Source: CAXPZW01 sp964221845 (lineage in GTDB: Bacteria > Bacteroidota > Bacteroidia > Flavobacteriales_D > Sanyastnellaceae). From it: a DNA stretch of 64,000 bases. The notes under the pieces are model-generated. The model was not told the origin of the DNA and did not search any database. It saw only the letters and a list, made by a program, of their open reading frames with translations. The stretch lies in the NCBI GenBank assembly GCA_964221845.1, contig CAXPZW010000011.1, positions 62,001 through 126,000 on the forward strand, written 5' to 3'. This document shows positions 50,246 to 60,600 of the stretch, one piece after another. Made by a program: the position numbers and the translations under genes. How positions within the stretch are numbered: position 1 is the stretch's first letter; every line of letters begins with the position of its first letter.

Positions 50246-51625
50246 GTGCAGCCCTGGTTGAACCGACCGGTTGAGCTGGCGCCGCTGGTGGTCTTTCGGA
50301 TTTTATTCGGGGCGGTTGCCGTGTACTCCACAGTGCGCTTTGCGGCCTACGGGTGGATCCACGAGCAATACGTCGCTCCCAAACTCTTCTTCCCTTACTA
50401 CGGTTGGGAATGGCTTCCCCGCCCCTCAGAGACGGGCATGTATGTCCTGTTTGGACTGATGTTGCTGGGGGCGTTCGGCGTTTTGCTGGGGGCCTTTTAC
50501 CGGTGGTCCGCGGCCCTGTTCTTTTTGGTGTTCACTTGCGTAGAGCTGCTGGACAAAACCAACTACCTCAACCACTACTACTTTGTGAGCCTGGTGGCCC
50601 TGGTGATGCTGTTTTTGCCCGCCCACCGCAACGCCTCGGTGGACGTGTGGCGCCGGCCCAAAACGGCCTGTTCACGCGCACCTTGGTGGACCGTGCACGC
50701 ACCCAAAATGCTGCTGACCCTGCTGTACTTCTTTGCCGGCGTGGCCAAGCTTCATCCCGAATGGTTGCTGGAAGCCCAGCCCTTGCGCATCTGGCTCCCC
50801 CAACACACCGACTTGCCCCTGATTGGCCCCCTGCTGGACGAGGTGTGGGTGGCCTTTGCCTTCAGTTGGGGCGGAGCGCTGTTTGATTTGCTGGTGGGCT
50901 TTGCGTTGTGGTCTAACCGCTGGCGCAAATGGGCGTACCTGGCGGTGTTGGGCTTTCACTCGGTCACCTGGGCGCTGTTTCCCATTGGCGTATTCCCGTT
51001 GATGATGATGGTGGTGACCCTGGTGTTTTTTCCGCCGCGCATGCACCGCCGAGCGCTGGAAGTGTTGGGCGTGTATGCAGCCTCTGCGCGCTCCTTTGCC
51101 TTCCGCGAAGGGTGGGGCCGTTTGGTGGGTGGTTTGGGCGTGGTGTTTCTGGTGGTGCAGTTGGTGTACCCGTTCCGTTACGCGTTGTACCCCGGTGACC
51201 TGTTTTGGAACGAAGAAGGCTTCCGCTTCTCCTGGCGCGTAATGCTGATGGAAAAGGCCGGCAAGGCGTTCTTCTACGTTAAAGACGCGCGCTACCCCGG
51301 CGAAAAAGAAGTGGTGCTGGGCCAGTACCTCACCCCCAACCAAGAAAAGCAGATGTCCACCCAACCCGACATGTTGCTCTACTTTGCCCATTGGATTGCT
51401 GCCGAGTACACGCGCCAAGGCGTGCAGGACCCCAAGGTGCGGGCCGAGGTGTGGGTAGACCTCAACGGCGAAGGGTCGCACCTGTTTCTGGATCCGTACT
51501 ACAATTTGCTGGAGGCCGAAGACGGCTTTCACCACCAACCGTGGATCATTCCGCGCGATTCGGTGATCACCTTGGACGGGCTGGAGGCCCTACGTCCGCA
51601 ATTGCGCGCACAACATGGGTGGTAG
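50246..51625 (+). CDS. HTTM domain membrane protein (vitamin K-dependent gamma-carboxylase-like)
   Basis: The 459 residues start at a GTG (MQPWLNRPVELAPLVVFRIL). The HTTM domain has at least four helix pairs (LFGAVAVYSTVRFAAYGWI, AALFFLVFTCVELLDKTNY, LLTLLYFFAGVAKLHPEWLL). The segment LDKTNYLNHYYFVSLVALVM is typical of gamma-carboxylase homologues. A soluble C-terminal part follows (residues 320-459, VWVDLNGEGSHLFLDPYY). Bacterial HTTM proteins are mostly uncharacterised. Its place between imelysin and a TonB receptor suggests modification or transport linked to that uptake system. The stop overlaps the receptor start by 11 bases. Confidence 0.85.
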   Translation: MQPWLNRPVELAPLVVFRILFGAVAVYSTVRFAAYGWIHEQYVAPKLFFPYYGWEWLPRPSETGMYVLFGLMLLGAFGVLLGAFYRWSAALFFLVFTCVELLDKTNYLNHYYFVSLVALVMLFLPAHRNASVDVWRRPKTACSRAPWWTVHAPKMLLTLLYFFAGVAKLHPEWLLEAQPLRIWLPQHTDLPLIGPLLDEVWVAFAFSWGGALFDLLVGFALWSNRWRKWAYLAVLGFHSVTWALFPIGVFPLMMMVVTLVFFPPRMHRRALEVLGVYAASARSFAFREGWGRLVGGLGVVFLVVQLVYPFRYALYPGDLFWNEEGFRFSWRVMLMEKAGKAFFYVKDARYPGEKEVVLGQYLTPNQEKQMSTQPDMLLYFAHWIAAEYTRQGVQDPKVRAEVWVDLNGEGSHLFLDPYYNLLEAEDGFHHQPWIIPRDSVITLDGLEALRPQLRAQHGW

Positions 51626-54086
51626 AGCGTTGACCTTGCTGCTGGTCTTGTGGGCCGGCATCCTCGGTGCACAAACCTGCACCCTGACCCTTTCCTTGCG
51701 CGACAGCACCTCGGGCAAGTCCCTTTCCGGCGTGCTCGTGTGGGCCGAAAGCCCGCGGTTCATGGATGCGGTCACCGGCGCCAAAGGCACATGCACTTTC
51801 GGGGGATTGGAGCAGGGCGAGTGGCGCTTCCGCTGCGTGCACTCGGGCTACATGGCCACCACGTTGTTGGTGGAGATTGGCGACGAGGCCGAACAGGCGG
51901 TGACCCTCACCCTGATCCCGTTGGAATTGGACTTGGGCACCGCTGAGGTGGAAGGACGCACCTCGCGCGAAATGATCTCGCTGAGAGCCGTGGAGGCAGG
52001 ATCGGTGTTCAGCGGGATGAAGTCGCACCTGATCCGTCCCGAGGCCCGAGCATCCAACCTGGTTTCTTCGCGGCAGGTGTACGCCAAGGTACCCGGGCTC
52101 AACATTTGGGAAAGCGATGGCGCGGGCATCCAACTCGGCATTGGTGGGCGCGGGCTCAGTCCCAACCGCACCAGCCACTTCAACGTACGCCAAAACGGCT
52201 TTGACATCTCGGCCGACCCCCTCGGGTATCCTGAGAGTTACTACACTCCACCGCTCGAAGCGGTAGAACGCATAGACGTGGTCCGCGGGGCCGGGGCGCT
52301 GCAATACGGCACCCAGTTTGGCGGGCTCATCAACTTCCGCATGAAGCATGCCCACGTGGGGGATTCGCTGGTGGTGGGGGCCAAACAAACCTTTGGGACG
52401 TACGGCCTGCGCGACAGCATCAGCCCGGCCTTGGTCTCGTCAAATTCAGTGGTGCACCTTCAGGGCAGTTTGCTTTCGGGGGTGACCTACTTTGGATTCT
52501 ACCAGCACAAGCGCGGCGCCGGCTGGCGACCCAACGGTGATTACCGCGTGCACACCGGCCACATCAACCTCCAATACGCCCCTTCTGACCGCAGCGAATG
52601 GGGCGTGGAATTCACCCACATGGATTACCTGGCCCAGCAATCCGGCGGGCTCCTGGACAGCCAGTTTGAGCAGGACCCGCGCCGATCCTTCCGAGAGCGC
52701 AACTGGTTTGCGGTGAATTGGAACTTGGCGGCGGTGCACAACGTGACCCAATTTTCTCCCCTCACCGAGTGGCGCACGACGGCCTTTGGACTCTCGGCCA
52801 GCCGCAAGGCGTTGGGCTTCTTGGGCCAAGCCGGACGGGTGGACTTTGAAGAGAATCCCCGGGATTTGATTTGGGGTGAATTCCGCAACGTGGGGGTCGA
52901 AAGCCATTTACTGCACCGGGTCAACATCCGCGAGCGCATTGGGGTGCTTCTGCTTGGTGCGCGCTTTTTCCAAGGCAACAGCCACGCGCGTCAAGGCACA
53001 GCGCCGGCAGGGTCGGACCCCACCTTTGCCCTGACCGATCCCGACACCTTCGCCGGCACCGACTACCGTTTCCCTAACACGAACTTGGCGCTGTTTTCCC
53101 AGAACATCATTCCCTTGGGCAAGCACCTGAGCCTGACTCCTGGGGTGCGGCTGGAACACATCTCCACCCGAGCAAACGGCACTGTACTCGAAACCGTGGT
53201 CAACGGCGCCGGGCAAATTGTGGACGACACACTCTACACCGATACCCGCTCGCGCTCCCGCACCTTTCTGCTGGCAGGCGTGGGCCTCAGCTACCAACCC
53301 GAGCCCCACTTTGAGCTGTACGCCAACGCGGTGCAGAACTACCGCGCCATCAACTTCTCGGACATCCAGGTGCAAGGCCTCTCCATTGTGGTGGACCCCA
53401 ACATCCAGGACGAGCGCGGCGCCAACCTTGACCTCGGCATCCGCGGCGACCTCAAGGGCAAAGTGCAGTACGACATCAGCGCATTTGCCCTGTTTTACCG
53501 CGACCGCATTGGCGCCTACAACACCGCCATTGCTGACCCGGTGTTGGTGCAGCGCGTGATCCGTTACCGCACCAATGTGTCCAACGCGCGCATTGTGGGG
53601 TTGGAAGGTCTGGTGCAAGGCACTGTTCGCTTAGGTGAAGACGTGGAGGCCCCGCACGTGCACTGGTTTATCAACGGCGCTTTTACCCACGGAGAGTATC
53701 TGCCCAACGGCTCCGATGCCGACTCCTTGGCACTCGACGTGGCGGGCAACCGCGTGGAATTGGTGCCGGCAGTTACCAGCAAGGTGGGTGCTGCGTTCGA
53801 GTGGCGCCGCTTCACTTTCAGCACGCAATACACGTACACCTCCGAGCAATTTACCGACGCCACAAATGCCGAGCGCACCCCCGGAGCAGTAGACGGATTG
53901 GTACCGGTGTATGCGGTGCTTGATTTTGGGGCCAAATGGCAGCGCGGTAGGGTCACCCTCGAGGCGAACCTCAACAATGCCTTAAATACCCCTTATTTCA
54001 CGCGACGTGCGGCAGGCTACCCCGGTCCGGGGATCATCCCTGCGGATGGACGGGCGTTTTTCTTGGGGGTTGGCGTTCGAATTTGA
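51615..54086 (+). CDS. TonB-dependent receptor, FecA/iron-type
   Basis: The 823 residues have a signal peptide (LTLLLVLWAGILGAQ). A CarboxypepD_reg-like sandwich follows (residues 25-110), then a plug with SRQVYAKVPGLNIWESDGAG, IQLGIGGRGLSPNRTSHFNV and EAVERIDVVRGAGALQYGTQ, and a barrel of FecA/FhuA type. A long late segment (ALFYRDRIGAYNTAI) is common to ferric-citrate-like receptors. It closes the four-gene unit; its substrate is probably an iron chelate, by analogy and context only. Confidence 0.88.
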   Translation: MGGRALTLLLVLWAGILGAQTCTLTLSLRDSTSGKSLSGVLVWAESPRFMDAVTGAKGTCTFGGLEQGEWRFRCVHSGYMATTLLVEIGDEAEQAVTLTLIPLELDLGTAEVEGRTSREMISLRAVEAGSVFSGMKSHLIRPEARASNLVSSRQVYAKVPGLNIWESDGAGIQLGIGGRGLSPNRTSHFNVRQNGFDISADPLGYPESYYTPPLEAVERIDVVRGAGALQYGTQFGGLINFRMKHAHVGDSLVVGAKQTFGTYGLRDSISPALVSSNSVVHLQGSLLSGVTYFGFYQHKRGAGWRPNGDYRVHTGHINLQYAPSDRSEWGVEFTHMDYLAQQSGGLLDSQFEQDPRRSFRERNWFAVNWNLAAVHNVTQFSPLTEWRTTAFGLSASRKALGFLGQAGRVDFEENPRDLIWGEFRNVGVESHLLHRVNIRERIGVLLLGARFFQGNSHARQGTAPAGSDPTFALTDPDTFAGTDYRFPNTNLALFSQNIIPLGKHLSLTPGVRLEHISTRANGTVLETVVNGAGQIVDDTLYTDTRSRSRTFLLAGVGLSYQPEPHFELYANAVQNYRAINFSDIQVQGLSIVVDPNIQDERGANLDLGIRGDLKGKVQYDISAFALFYRDRIGAYNTAIADPVLVQRVIRYRTNVSNARIVGLEGLVQGTVRLGEDVEAPHVHWFINGAFTHGEYLPNGSDADSLALDVAGNRVELVPAVTSKVGAAFEWRRFTFSTQYTYTSEQFTDATNAERTPGAVDGLVPVYAVLDFGAKWQRGRVTLEANLNNALNTPYFTRRAAGYPGPGIIPADGRAFFLGVGVRI

Positions 54087-54089
54087 CGG

Positions 54090-56522
54090 TTAGGGTGCTT
54101 CGGGAAGGACTTGGAGGGTCCAGCTCCAGGTGCAGACATGCGATAAAGCGTCTCGTTCACCAAGCGGCGCGTTGTAGGCGTTGAGAGTGATTACGGGAAG
54201 GGTCGCTTTGTCTGCCCAAGGTTTTCCGGGGACTTGCATTTGCGGAGGGTACGGGAGCGCTGAAAAGCCCAAGCCTAGAGACAGGTTGCTGGACCACTGC
54301 AGTGTCCAACCGCTGCCATGGCTCCAAGACACCCATGCGGCCAGATGGACAGACCCTGTTTCTTGCACAGCATCGTAAGGGGCCATCAACAATTTTGCAG
54401 CACCGGCCTTGTGGGTTCCCCAATACGCTCCGGCGTTTCGGTCGGCGTAATTCTCCAGGGGGCCGTATCCCAGCCAGTTGAGTGCATGCAAGCCGCTGTC
54501 TCCATATATGCGCACACCCACTCGCATTGGATAATCGTGCGCTTTGGCAAACGCAAAGGCGCTCTCCATGTGCATTCGGCCCTCTAGGTCTACACTGTAG
54601 GAAACGTTGAAGGTCCCGTATTCCTCCATGAATTCTCCTGTCAAGGTCAATGTAGCCCCGTCCACCTCGGCGAACAAGACCGACATCCGTTTGCCAGCAG
54701 CCGCCCAAAAACGTGTGTCCTCTTCCGACATCATACGGTCTTCACCTTTGATTGGAAAACGGTCGAAGGTCCATTCACAGGGCAAGGGTAGCAGGTTTCC
54801 AGCACTGGAAGTCACAGCCACTGGCAGGGCACTCTTCAAGGAAACTGCATAGGTCACCGAGTCAGCTTCGAACACGTAGTTGTCGCCGTCCAGTTCCCAA
54901 GACAGTTCTGAAGGGTCGTGTACCTCCTTCAACGTCTGACTGACGCCCAGCAGCCCTAGTGGCTGTCCTCGATAGCACTCATACACCTGAGGGGATCCAG
55001 GACTAGGAAGCTTCAGCAATTGAAAGTCCAAGGCACCACCAGCGCTAAATTTTCCCTGATTCTCAGTACCCAGCGAGGCAAACCATTCACCCAAACTCAA
55101 CCACTCCTCTCCCAAACCATCCACCAATGACAAACTGCCTACGTCCATGGTACCGACGTCGCCCATAAGGCGACAGCGCAATTCCAAGGGACCGGATGCG
55201 GGCGGCCCCCACTTGCGCTTGATCATAAGGTCATCCTCCTCACCGAAATCCGCCAGCTGCATGCGCATCTCATAGTGACTAAATGCAGATTTCAACTCAT
55301 TGACTGCCGGCAGAAATGTGCCCTCTGTATTCCAGATTTCCCCGCGATGCAGGCGATCCCAACGGAAAAAGGAACCGCAGAAATGCGCGTCCCGCTCCCA
55401 AGACTTCCAAGCCTTCAACCAACCGCCCCAACCGACGTCGATGGGCGGTTTAAGCGCACCCCACATCCACGGTCCTTCGCCGCGTTCTTCATAAATCACC
55501 GTCACACTGTCCTGGCCTCCGTACAGGAGAATCTGACCCGTATTCCAATCGTAACTCCCCACCAAATTGCCGTATTCCTGAGTGTACACCGGGGCTGGCA
55601 GGAAATTATGCTGCTCAAACACCATCAGCCCGTAGTTGGCTGCCAAGCGCAACAACTGCTCGCTGGCTTTACCCGGGCAATTCACCGCGTTGCCGCCAAT
55701 GGCTTTCCACTTTTGCATGGCCGATTCCCACACTTCGAGCGTGGCCAGGTTGTCTCCTCCGGGCCATGCGCTAAGTTCCATGCCGTGGATGCGCATGGTG
55801 TAATCTTCGCGTTTAACCACGCCGTCGCGCACTTCGAGTTTCAAATCAGGGGTGAGGTAGACGCGGTGGTGCACCTCCTGCCCGTCTGGGCTTTTGAGCA
55901 CCAAGAGGGCGTGTTGATCTTCGGTGATTTGGTCGCGGGTAGCCGGAAAGTAAACCTCAGTGGTTTTGCCTGGTTTGAGGTTGAGTTCCTCTTCAACCTC
56001 AACATAGCGCCTTGAGGCCTTGCACCCGAAAACTGCAGATGCCCCTTTCATTTTGGCCGTGCCCGCGTTGGTGATGGTCAGATAGAGGCCGTCTTCACGA
56101 AATTCGGCACGGGTCAGTTGCAAGCCGCGCACGGCCACCTGAGGGTTGAGGCCGAAGGCGATTGCGTCGCCATTCAACACCTCGAGCCGGTTTTTGCCCG
56201 TGTTCCAGCGGCCGGTCAAGTCCAACTGCTGGGCATGCATGGCGGCCTCTACTTGCAGGGTGTCGCTGTTCCAAATGGCGGTATAGGTTTTCCACGCGGG
56301 CGGAAAAGCCAGCGTGAGTGCCGCGTCTGCAGGAACAGCGTCGTCCACGTCCACCACAAAATGGGCAGAATCCGAAGCGGTGGCCGGTTGCCAAGCCAGA
56401 GTGATCCGAGAGTCTTGGATATCGGCAAAGGCCTCCCAGTCTGGGCAGGGTTGCCAGTCTTGGGACAGGACAGCCGCTGGTGGGAAGAGCAGGATGAGGG
56501 CGAGCAACGCGCGTACGATCAT
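54090..56522 (-). CDS. Divergent GH2 (LacZ-like) glycoside hydrolase, exported
   Basis: The 810 residues have a signal peptide (LLALILLFPPAAVLSQ). An immunoglobulin-like GH2 domain follows near residues 110-210. A shortened TIM-barrel region contains MRIHGMELSAWPGGDN and KAIGGNAVNCPGKASEQLLR, then YGLMVFEQHNFLPAP. The C-terminal beta-galactosidase small-chain domain has LNWLGYGPLENYADRNAG. The barrel is much shorter than in LacZ, and I cannot find the usual acid/base N-E pair or nucleophile Glu with confidence. The enzyme may be inactive, or act on an unusual substrate. The ATG at 56522 is chosen over an upstream frame without a signal. Confidence 0.72.
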   Translation of the reverse strand: MIVRALLALILLFPPAAVLSQDWQPCPDWEAFADIQDSRITLAWQPATASDSAHFVVDVDDAVPADAALTLAFPPAWKTYTAIWNSDTLQVEAAMHAQQLDLTGRWNTGKNRLEVLNGDAIAFGLNPQVAVRGLQLTRAEFREDGLYLTITNAGTAKMKGASAVFGCKASRRYVEVEEELNLKPGKTTEVYFPATRDQITEDQHALLVLKSPDGQEVHHRVYLTPDLKLEVRDGVVKREDYTMRIHGMELSAWPGGDNLATLEVWESAMQKWKAIGGNAVNCPGKASEQLLRLAANYGLMVFEQHNFLPAPVYTQEYGNLVGSYDWNTGQILLYGGQDSVTVIYEERGEGPWMWGALKPPIDVGWGGWLKAWKSWERDAHFCGSFFRWDRLHRGEIWNTEGTFLPAVNELKSAFSHYEMRMQLADFGEEDDLMIKRKWGPPASGPLELRCRLMGDVGTMDVGSLSLVDGLGEEWLSLGEWFASLGTENQGKFSAGGALDFQLLKLPSPGSPQVYECYRGQPLGLLGVSQTLKEVHDPSELSWELDGDNYVFEADSVTYAVSLKSALPVAVTSSAGNLLPLPCEWTFDRFPIKGEDRMMSEEDTRFWAAAGKRMSVLFAEVDGATLTLTGEFMEEYGTFNVSYSVDLEGRMHMESAFAFAKAHDYPMRVGVRIYGDSGLHALNWLGYGPLENYADRNAGAYWGTHKAGAAKLLMAPYDAVQETGSVHLAAWVSWSHGSGWTLQWSSNLSLGLGFSALPYPPQMQVPGKPWADKATLPVITLNAYNAPLGERDALSHVCTWSWTLQVLPEAP

Positions 56523-56631
56523 GCAGGCAAAGTAGCACAGATCAGGCCAGCCCTTGGTGCGGTGTTGGATGCGCTTTCCAATGTGCTTCGTGGATTCGCG
56601 CGGGTCCCCCCCGCGGGCCTCGGCCCCTCGC

Positions 56632-56661
56632 TTGACTTTGTGAATAGCCGAAATGACTTTG
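56632..56661 (+). promoter_or_regulatory. Putative promoter TTG-N19-TGACTTTG
   Basis: TTG at 56632-56634 and TGACTTTG at 56654-56661 have 19 bases between them, with one mismatch to TAnnTTTG. It is upstream of the small Lacal_2735-type gene. Confidence 0.45.
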
Positions 56662-56712
56662 CAGATGACCTTGACACACCGAACCTCTCCCCCACCAAGG
56701 TGTTGATCCCGT

Positions 56713-56874
56713 ATGGGACTCTTTTCACGCAAATCCCCCAAGCAAAAGCTGGAGGAAGCCTACCGCAAAAAGCTCGAAGAAGCGCACAAAGCCTCACAGG
56801 TCAACCGCACCAAAGGCGATCAACTGCTGGCCGAAGCCGAGGACATTTTGAAAAAGATTGAGGCGCTGGGCTAA
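56713..56874 (+). CDS. Lacal_2735/DUF6435-type small protein
   Basis: The 53 residues begin MGLFSRKSPKQKLEEAYRKK and end DILKKIEALG, an amphipathic charged helix pair of the kind annotated as the Lacal_2735 family in Flavobacteriia. The role is unknown. It is cytoplasmic and rich in Lys, Glu and Ala. The TAA stop is one base from the end of the convergent LytTR response regulator gene. The codon pattern and full agreement with the family outline support a real gene despite its size. Confidence 0.8.
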   Translation: MGLFSRKSPKQKLEEAYRKKLEEAHKASQVNRTKGDQLLAEAEDILKKIEALG

Positions 56875-56875
56875 C

Positions 56876-57628
56876 TCAGAGCAGGTTAATGCGCTCTGAA
56901 ATCGCGTCGCGGTACGAGCCGCCGATGGGGAGTTCCTCGTCCTTGCCCTCAAGCAGGATGTTGGATGAGTTCTGGATGGCGGTAATCTTGTGCACGTTCA
57001 CAATGTAGGAACGGTGGATGCGCTGGAAATGCGCGTCCGGGAGCTTGCGCTCGATGTCCTTCATGGTGGCGTGGATGGTGAACCTGTCGTCCTTGAGGTG
57101 GATGACCACGTAATCCTTGAGTGCCTCTACGCAAATGATGTCGTCGGTCTGGAGACGCAGCAAGCGCGACTTGGCCTTCACAAAAATCAAATCCGCATTC
57201 TCCTTGGGAATAGCCAGCTTGCGCAACAACTCGTTTTCGAGCTTGACTTCGCTTTCCTTCTTGTGTTTGTGGATGGCCATTTCCACGGTAGTGTGGATGT
57301 CGATCTCTTTGAATGGCTTGAGGATGTAGCCGTGCGGCTCGGCCATCTTGGCGGACTTGAGGGTGCTCTCGTCCGAGTGGGCGGTCAAGAATACAATCGG
57401 AATGTCGATCTCTTGACGGATGGCCGCGGCAGCCTCAATGCCCGTCATTGTGCCCTTGAGCATGATGTCCATCAGTGCGATATCTGGCTTGAGGTCTTTG
57501 GCCAGGTTGATGGCTTTTTCACCGGTATCGGCGGTACCAACCACGTTGTAACCCAGCTTTTTCAAGCTGCGCTCGATGTCTTTGCGGACGATGCTCTCGT
57601 CCTCGGTAACCAGAATGTTTACAGGCAT
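56876..57628 (-). CDS. LytTR-family response regulator
   Basis: The 250 residues have a complete receiver domain: DESIV acidic pair, phosphoacceptor in IALMDIMLKG, FLTAHS and the Lys in ILKPF. A linker of about 35 residues follows, then a LytTR DNA-binding domain (IICVEALKDYVVIHLKDDRF, FQRIHRSYIVNVHKITAI). The ATG giving MPVNILVTEDES is one base after the stop of the large PAS kinase gene, so the two form a two-component pair. Target genes are unknown. Confidence 0.93.
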   Translation of the reverse strand: MPVNILVTEDESIVRKDIERSLKKLGYNVVGTADTGEKAINLAKDLKPDIALMDIMLKGTMTGIEAAAAIRQEIDIPIVFLTAHSDESTLKSAKMAEPHGYILKPFKEIDIHTTVEMAIHKHKKESEVKLENELLRKLAIPKENADLIFVKAKSRLLRLQTDDIICVEALKDYVVIHLKDDRFTIHATMKDIERKLPDAHFQRIHRSYIVNVHKITAIQNSSNILLEGKDEELPIGGSYRDAISERINLL

Positions 57629-57629
57629 T

Positions 57630-60600
57630 TCAAGGGTGTTGGGGCTTGTCAAATGTAATCAAAAAGCGGGTCCCGGATTCGGCGTCCACCTCGATGGTAC
57701 CATCCAGCTGTTCCACCAGTGTGTACACCAGCTGCACGCCCAACGAGTCCGATTCTTCGTAGCGGAAATCCGCTGGGAGTCCAATCCCGTTGTCGGCCAC
57801 CAGGATGCGCACGTGCCCTTCACGGTCGGTGATCTCGATGGTCAGCTCGCGTTCCTCAATCCCCTTGAAGGCGTACTTCATGGCGTTGGAGACGAGCTCA
57901 TTGATGATCAACCCGCACGGGATGGCCTGGTCCAGCGACAGGTAAATCCGGTCAAACCGCGTCTGCAACTTCACCTCTCCCGTGGTGAAACTGTAGGTGT
58001 GGATCAGGTTGCGCGCAATGTTTTGGATGTAGTCTGTAAACTCAATCGACGAGAAGTCCGTGGTGCGGTACAGCGTCTCGTGGATGTAGCTCATGGACTT
58101 GATGCGGTTCTGGCTCTCTTGCAGGATTTCCAGGGTGCCCTCGTCTTGCACAAAACTCGACTGCAGGTTGAGGATGGAGGAGATCACCTGCAGGTTGTTT
58201 TTCACCCGGTGGTGCACCTCCTGGAGCAGCACGTCCTTCTCTTTGAGTGAGTCGCGGATTTGCTGGTCGATTTCCTTGCGGTCGGTGATGTCGTAAGTGA
58301 TGCAAGAGATTTCCTCGGTTTGTTCCCCGCTGTTGACCGGGTTGAGGAAGACTTGCAGCCACACGGTATCGTCGTGTTGGTTGCGCAGAGCGACTTCGAA
58401 TTCTTTGGCGGCGCCTTTGAACGCATCCTTGAAGGCCTGCAATTCCCCAAGGTAGTGTTGGGGATCGATGTGGCTTTCGATGCTCTCCATGAAGCGGTCC
58501 CCCACGCGCACTTGCTCGCCAAATTGCTGCTCCATGAACCATGCAAAGTTGCGGTTGCAGGCGGTGATGATGTTGTCCCGGTTGAGCGTCCACATGCTCA
58601 TGTTTCGGGTCGATTCGAAGATGGACTCCAAGCGTGCCTGCTGCTCTGCGGCGCGGGCCTCGCTGCGGCGGGTGGCGGTCACATCGCGGAAAATGGCACG
58701 CACCGAATCGGGTTTTCCCTGGAGCAGACGCACACTCGCATCGCCCTCAGCCACCACGATGCGGCCACCTTGGCCCACAAAGGTGACTTCCATGTTCACC
58801 CCGGTAAAGGTGCTGGTGACCTTGCGACGACGGTCCAATGTACCGGCCGGCACCAGGTCGTAAATGCTTTTGGTGCCCAATTCCTCGCGGCCATAGCCCA
58901 GGGCTTGAATAAAGGCGTTGTTGGCATACAGCAGATCGCCTTTTTGATCAATGCTGAGGATGAAATCCCGGGCGTTGTCAAAGATGTCGCGGTAGCGCTC
59001 CTCGCTTTCGCGCAGCTCGATTTCGGCCTGTTTGAGTTCGGTGATGTCTCGGGAAACCCCCATGGAACCCACAATCTCTCCATCGTTGTTGCGGATGAGC
59101 GAGGCGCTGAGCAGGCAAGTAAACACCTTGCCGTCGCGGGTGATGTTTTCGATTTCTCCAGAAAAGGTTCCGGTCTCCTCCAGCGATTTGCGCACCAGGC
59201 TGTAATCGCGCTTACTAGCGTAGAGCTGGTCTGCGGGTGAACCTTCCAGTTCTTCCAACGTGAACCCAAACTGCTGCTGGGCCGCACCGTTGAATTCGGT
59301 GATGTGGAACTGATCGTCCACCGCAATGATCATATCGATGGACGACTCAATGATGTTGCGCGCAAAATTCTCTGCGGCAATGAGCTTCTTCTGGGTGATT
59401 TTGTGTTCCTCAATCTCACGCTTGAGCACCAGGTTGGTCTCTTCGGCCAACTCCGCACGGACCTTCTCTTGCAACAGTTGCACGCGGGTACTGAGGTTGT
59501 GCATGGTCACCTGGATCGAAGGCTTGTTGTCGTAGACGGTCAACGTCGCCTTGAACCCTACGTCCAGCTCCACGCCTTTGCGGGTGCGCACTTTGATTTC
59601 GCGGTACGGCACCTCTTCGCCTTGGCGGACTTCCTGCAAATCACTCAGCACTTGCAGTGCCGATTCGCCGGTGAAAAACTCGGCAAATTCGTGGCCGTAC
59701 AGGTCGTCTTCATCTTCAGCCTCCACCAGTTGGATACCGCCCTGGTTGGCGTATTTGACCAACATATCGGTCACAATGAATACCCCGTTGGGCGAGTTGT
59801 CTACCAGGTTCTTGAAGCGGTCCATGGACTGCTCCAACTGGCTCTCTGTACGTTTGCGCGAAGTGATGTCGTAGAAGAGCATCACCTGCACCTCTTGGCC
59901 TTGGTATTGGATGTGGCTCCCAGAGGCCTCCAAGAACATGCCCTGACCGTCTCGGGAGGACGCACGGACCTCGGTCTTGTTGGGTCCGCCTATGCCCAAC
60001 CTGCCGCGCAAGCGTTCCAAGTCGGGGTCAGCGATGTAATCTGAAATCTTCTTGCCAATGAGCTGCTCTCGTTTGCCGTAGCCCAGCAGTTTGGCCATCT
60101 GTTCGTTGCAATCCAGGAAGGTGTCTTCGAACACAAAAGCCACACTCTCGATGGCCACGTCGCTCAGCAGACGAAAACGCGACTCACTTTCACGAATGGC
60201 GCGTTCAAACAGCACACGTTCGGTCACATCACGGATGGTCAAACACACCCTGATGTGGTCTTCCTCTTGGAGGGAATTGATCTTGAGTTCGGCGTGAAAC
60301 TGGGTATCGTCCACCCTGCGGCACACGGCCGATGCGCGGTGCTGGTCTCCGTGGAGTGCTTGCTCCATTTTCAGGGTCAACAGCTCGGCATTGGTGCGGT
60401 CCCGCACTACACGTGCTTGGTCTCCTTGGATCCACGTCCAGGTGGCCACATCGTCTTCGCTGCCTCCAAAAATGGTGAGGGCCTGTTGGTTGGCCTGCAC
60501 CACGCGGTCTTGGTCTACAATCACCATGGCGTCCATGGCGTGCTCGAACAAAGTCGCGTAGCGTTCGCGGTTGCCGCGGGACTCGGTGATGTCCATGACC

